64,000 nucleotides of DNA, from contig NZ_BDBU01000030.1 in the NCBI RefSeq assembly GCF_001613145.1, positions 1 to 64,000 of the forward strand, read 5' to 3'. The position numbers and the translations under genes were made by a program. Positions 63,738 to 64,000 of the stretch are shown in pieces (positions within the stretch are counted from its first letter, which is position 1; every line of letters begins with the position of its first letter). This DNA is from Nocardia jejuensis NBRC 103114. Lineage in GTDB: Bacteria; Actinomycetota; Actinomycetes; Mycobacteriales; Mycobacteriaceae. Under the pieces are notes generated by a model. The model did not search any database. It was not told where the DNA came from and was given only the letters and a program-made list of their open reading frames with translations.

Positions 63738-64000
63738 TCAGCCCGCCATGCTCGAGTAGCTGACCAGCAGGTCCTGGCTCTCCTGCGAGAGCTTCCAGCT
63801 GCCGCCGATGTTCTTCCAGGTCACCGGGATCGGGAAGCAGGAGCCGCCCGCGCAGCTGTTGAGTGTTGCCGAGAGCACGTCGCCTTCGACGCTCACCGGG
63901 CCGATGACGTCCCAGCTGTAGCCGGGGATGCGGGCGATGATCTGGCCGACCTTGACGATCTGGCTGCCGTCGCCGGACTCCAGCTCCGCGCCGGAACCGT
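63738..64000 (-). CDS. MTB12-like secreted antigen family protein, C-terminal fragment
   Basis: The minus strand is open from the right edge to the TGA at 63738-63740, giving 87 residues. Readable parts: AELESGDGSQIVKVGQIIAR, SWDVIGPVSVEGDVLSATL, SCFPIPVTWKNIGGSWKLSQES and the end VSYSSMAG. The pattern G-x-V-x-V-x-G-x2-L-x-A-x-L, then PI-x-W-K-x-I-x-G-x-WKLS is that of the low-molecular-weight antigen MTB12 (CFP2) family, which is secreted in mycobacteria. The N-terminus with signal peptide lies outside the window. Confidence 0.72.
   Translation of the reverse strand, partial: GSGAELESGDGSQIVKVGQIIARIPGYSWDVIGPVSVEGDVLSATLNSCAGGSCFPIPVTWKNIGGSWKLSQESQDLLVSYSSMAG

Overview
The window is high-GC actinobacterial DNA from a mycolic-acid-containing relative of Mycobacterium, most likely Nocardia. 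Three things point there. (1) The gene order follows the M. tuberculosis stretch from rplM-rpsI-glmM through glmS, nnr, alr-tsaE-tsaB-rimI-tsaD, groES-groEL1, whiB3, sigD-rsdA, guaB2-guaB3, guaA and imuA'-imuB. (2) There are MspA-family porins, an MmpL transporter and a secretory (LIP-type) lipase. (3) Many genes appear leaderless, with a TANNNT -10 box 6-8 bases before an ATG/GTG. No tRNA, rRNA, insertion sequence, CRISPR array or phage gene was seen.

Layout. 1-1.5 kb: 3' part of a Gln/Gly/Pro-rich protein open at the left edge. 2-4.5 kb: rplM-rpsI and glmM. 4.5-10.3 kb: an ABC-F ATPase, a small PspC protein, a DxDxDG-loop protein, a candidate type VII secretion substrate pair (6943-9428) and a dienelactone-hydrolase-like protein. 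10.4-16.2 kb: glmS, a cupredoxin lipoprotein, nnr, and a divergent LysR/DHDPS-family pair. 16.5-20.5 kb: alr followed by the t6A and RimI genes with 4-base stop/start overlaps. 20.6-24.7 kb: a membrane-anchored Hsp70-like ATPase divergent from groES-groEL1, which carry a CIRCE operator. 24.9-31.2 kb: regulators (ECF sigma with a truncated anti-sigma, WhiB3, SigD with RsdA). 31.4-38 kb: DUF5319 gene and the GMP branch guaB2-guaB3-guaA, with a degenerate alpha/beta hydrolase between guaB3 and guaA.

38-51.3 kb: an EsrISR/LiaFSR-like envelope-stress module, with a PspC/LiaF-like membrane protein on the minus strand and a PspC-sensor kinase plus LuxR regulator on the plus strand. A ~9 kb block lies between its two halves: MspA porin, 1376-aa STAND NTPase with WD40 repeats, second MspA porin, PucR regulator and secreted lipase. 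This is the most accessory-looking part of the window. 51.3-64 kb: Ser/Thr kinase, MmpL transporter, imuA'-imuB with a LexA-box-like site, hydrolases, a YdeI-like protein, a sucrase/ferredoxin-like protein, TetR regulator, CocE-type secreted hydrolase, and the 3' end of an MTB12-like secreted protein at the right edge.

How the parts relate: glmM and glmS supply UDP-GlcNAc precursors and alr supplies D-alanine for peptidoglycan. guaB2 and guaA make GMP. The t6A genes, ribosomal proteins and chaperonin serve translation and folding. Sigma factors, WhiB3, the kinase and the EsrISR-like system point to heavy envelope and redox regulation. Assignments rest on motifs, lengths and remembered gene order; no database search was run.
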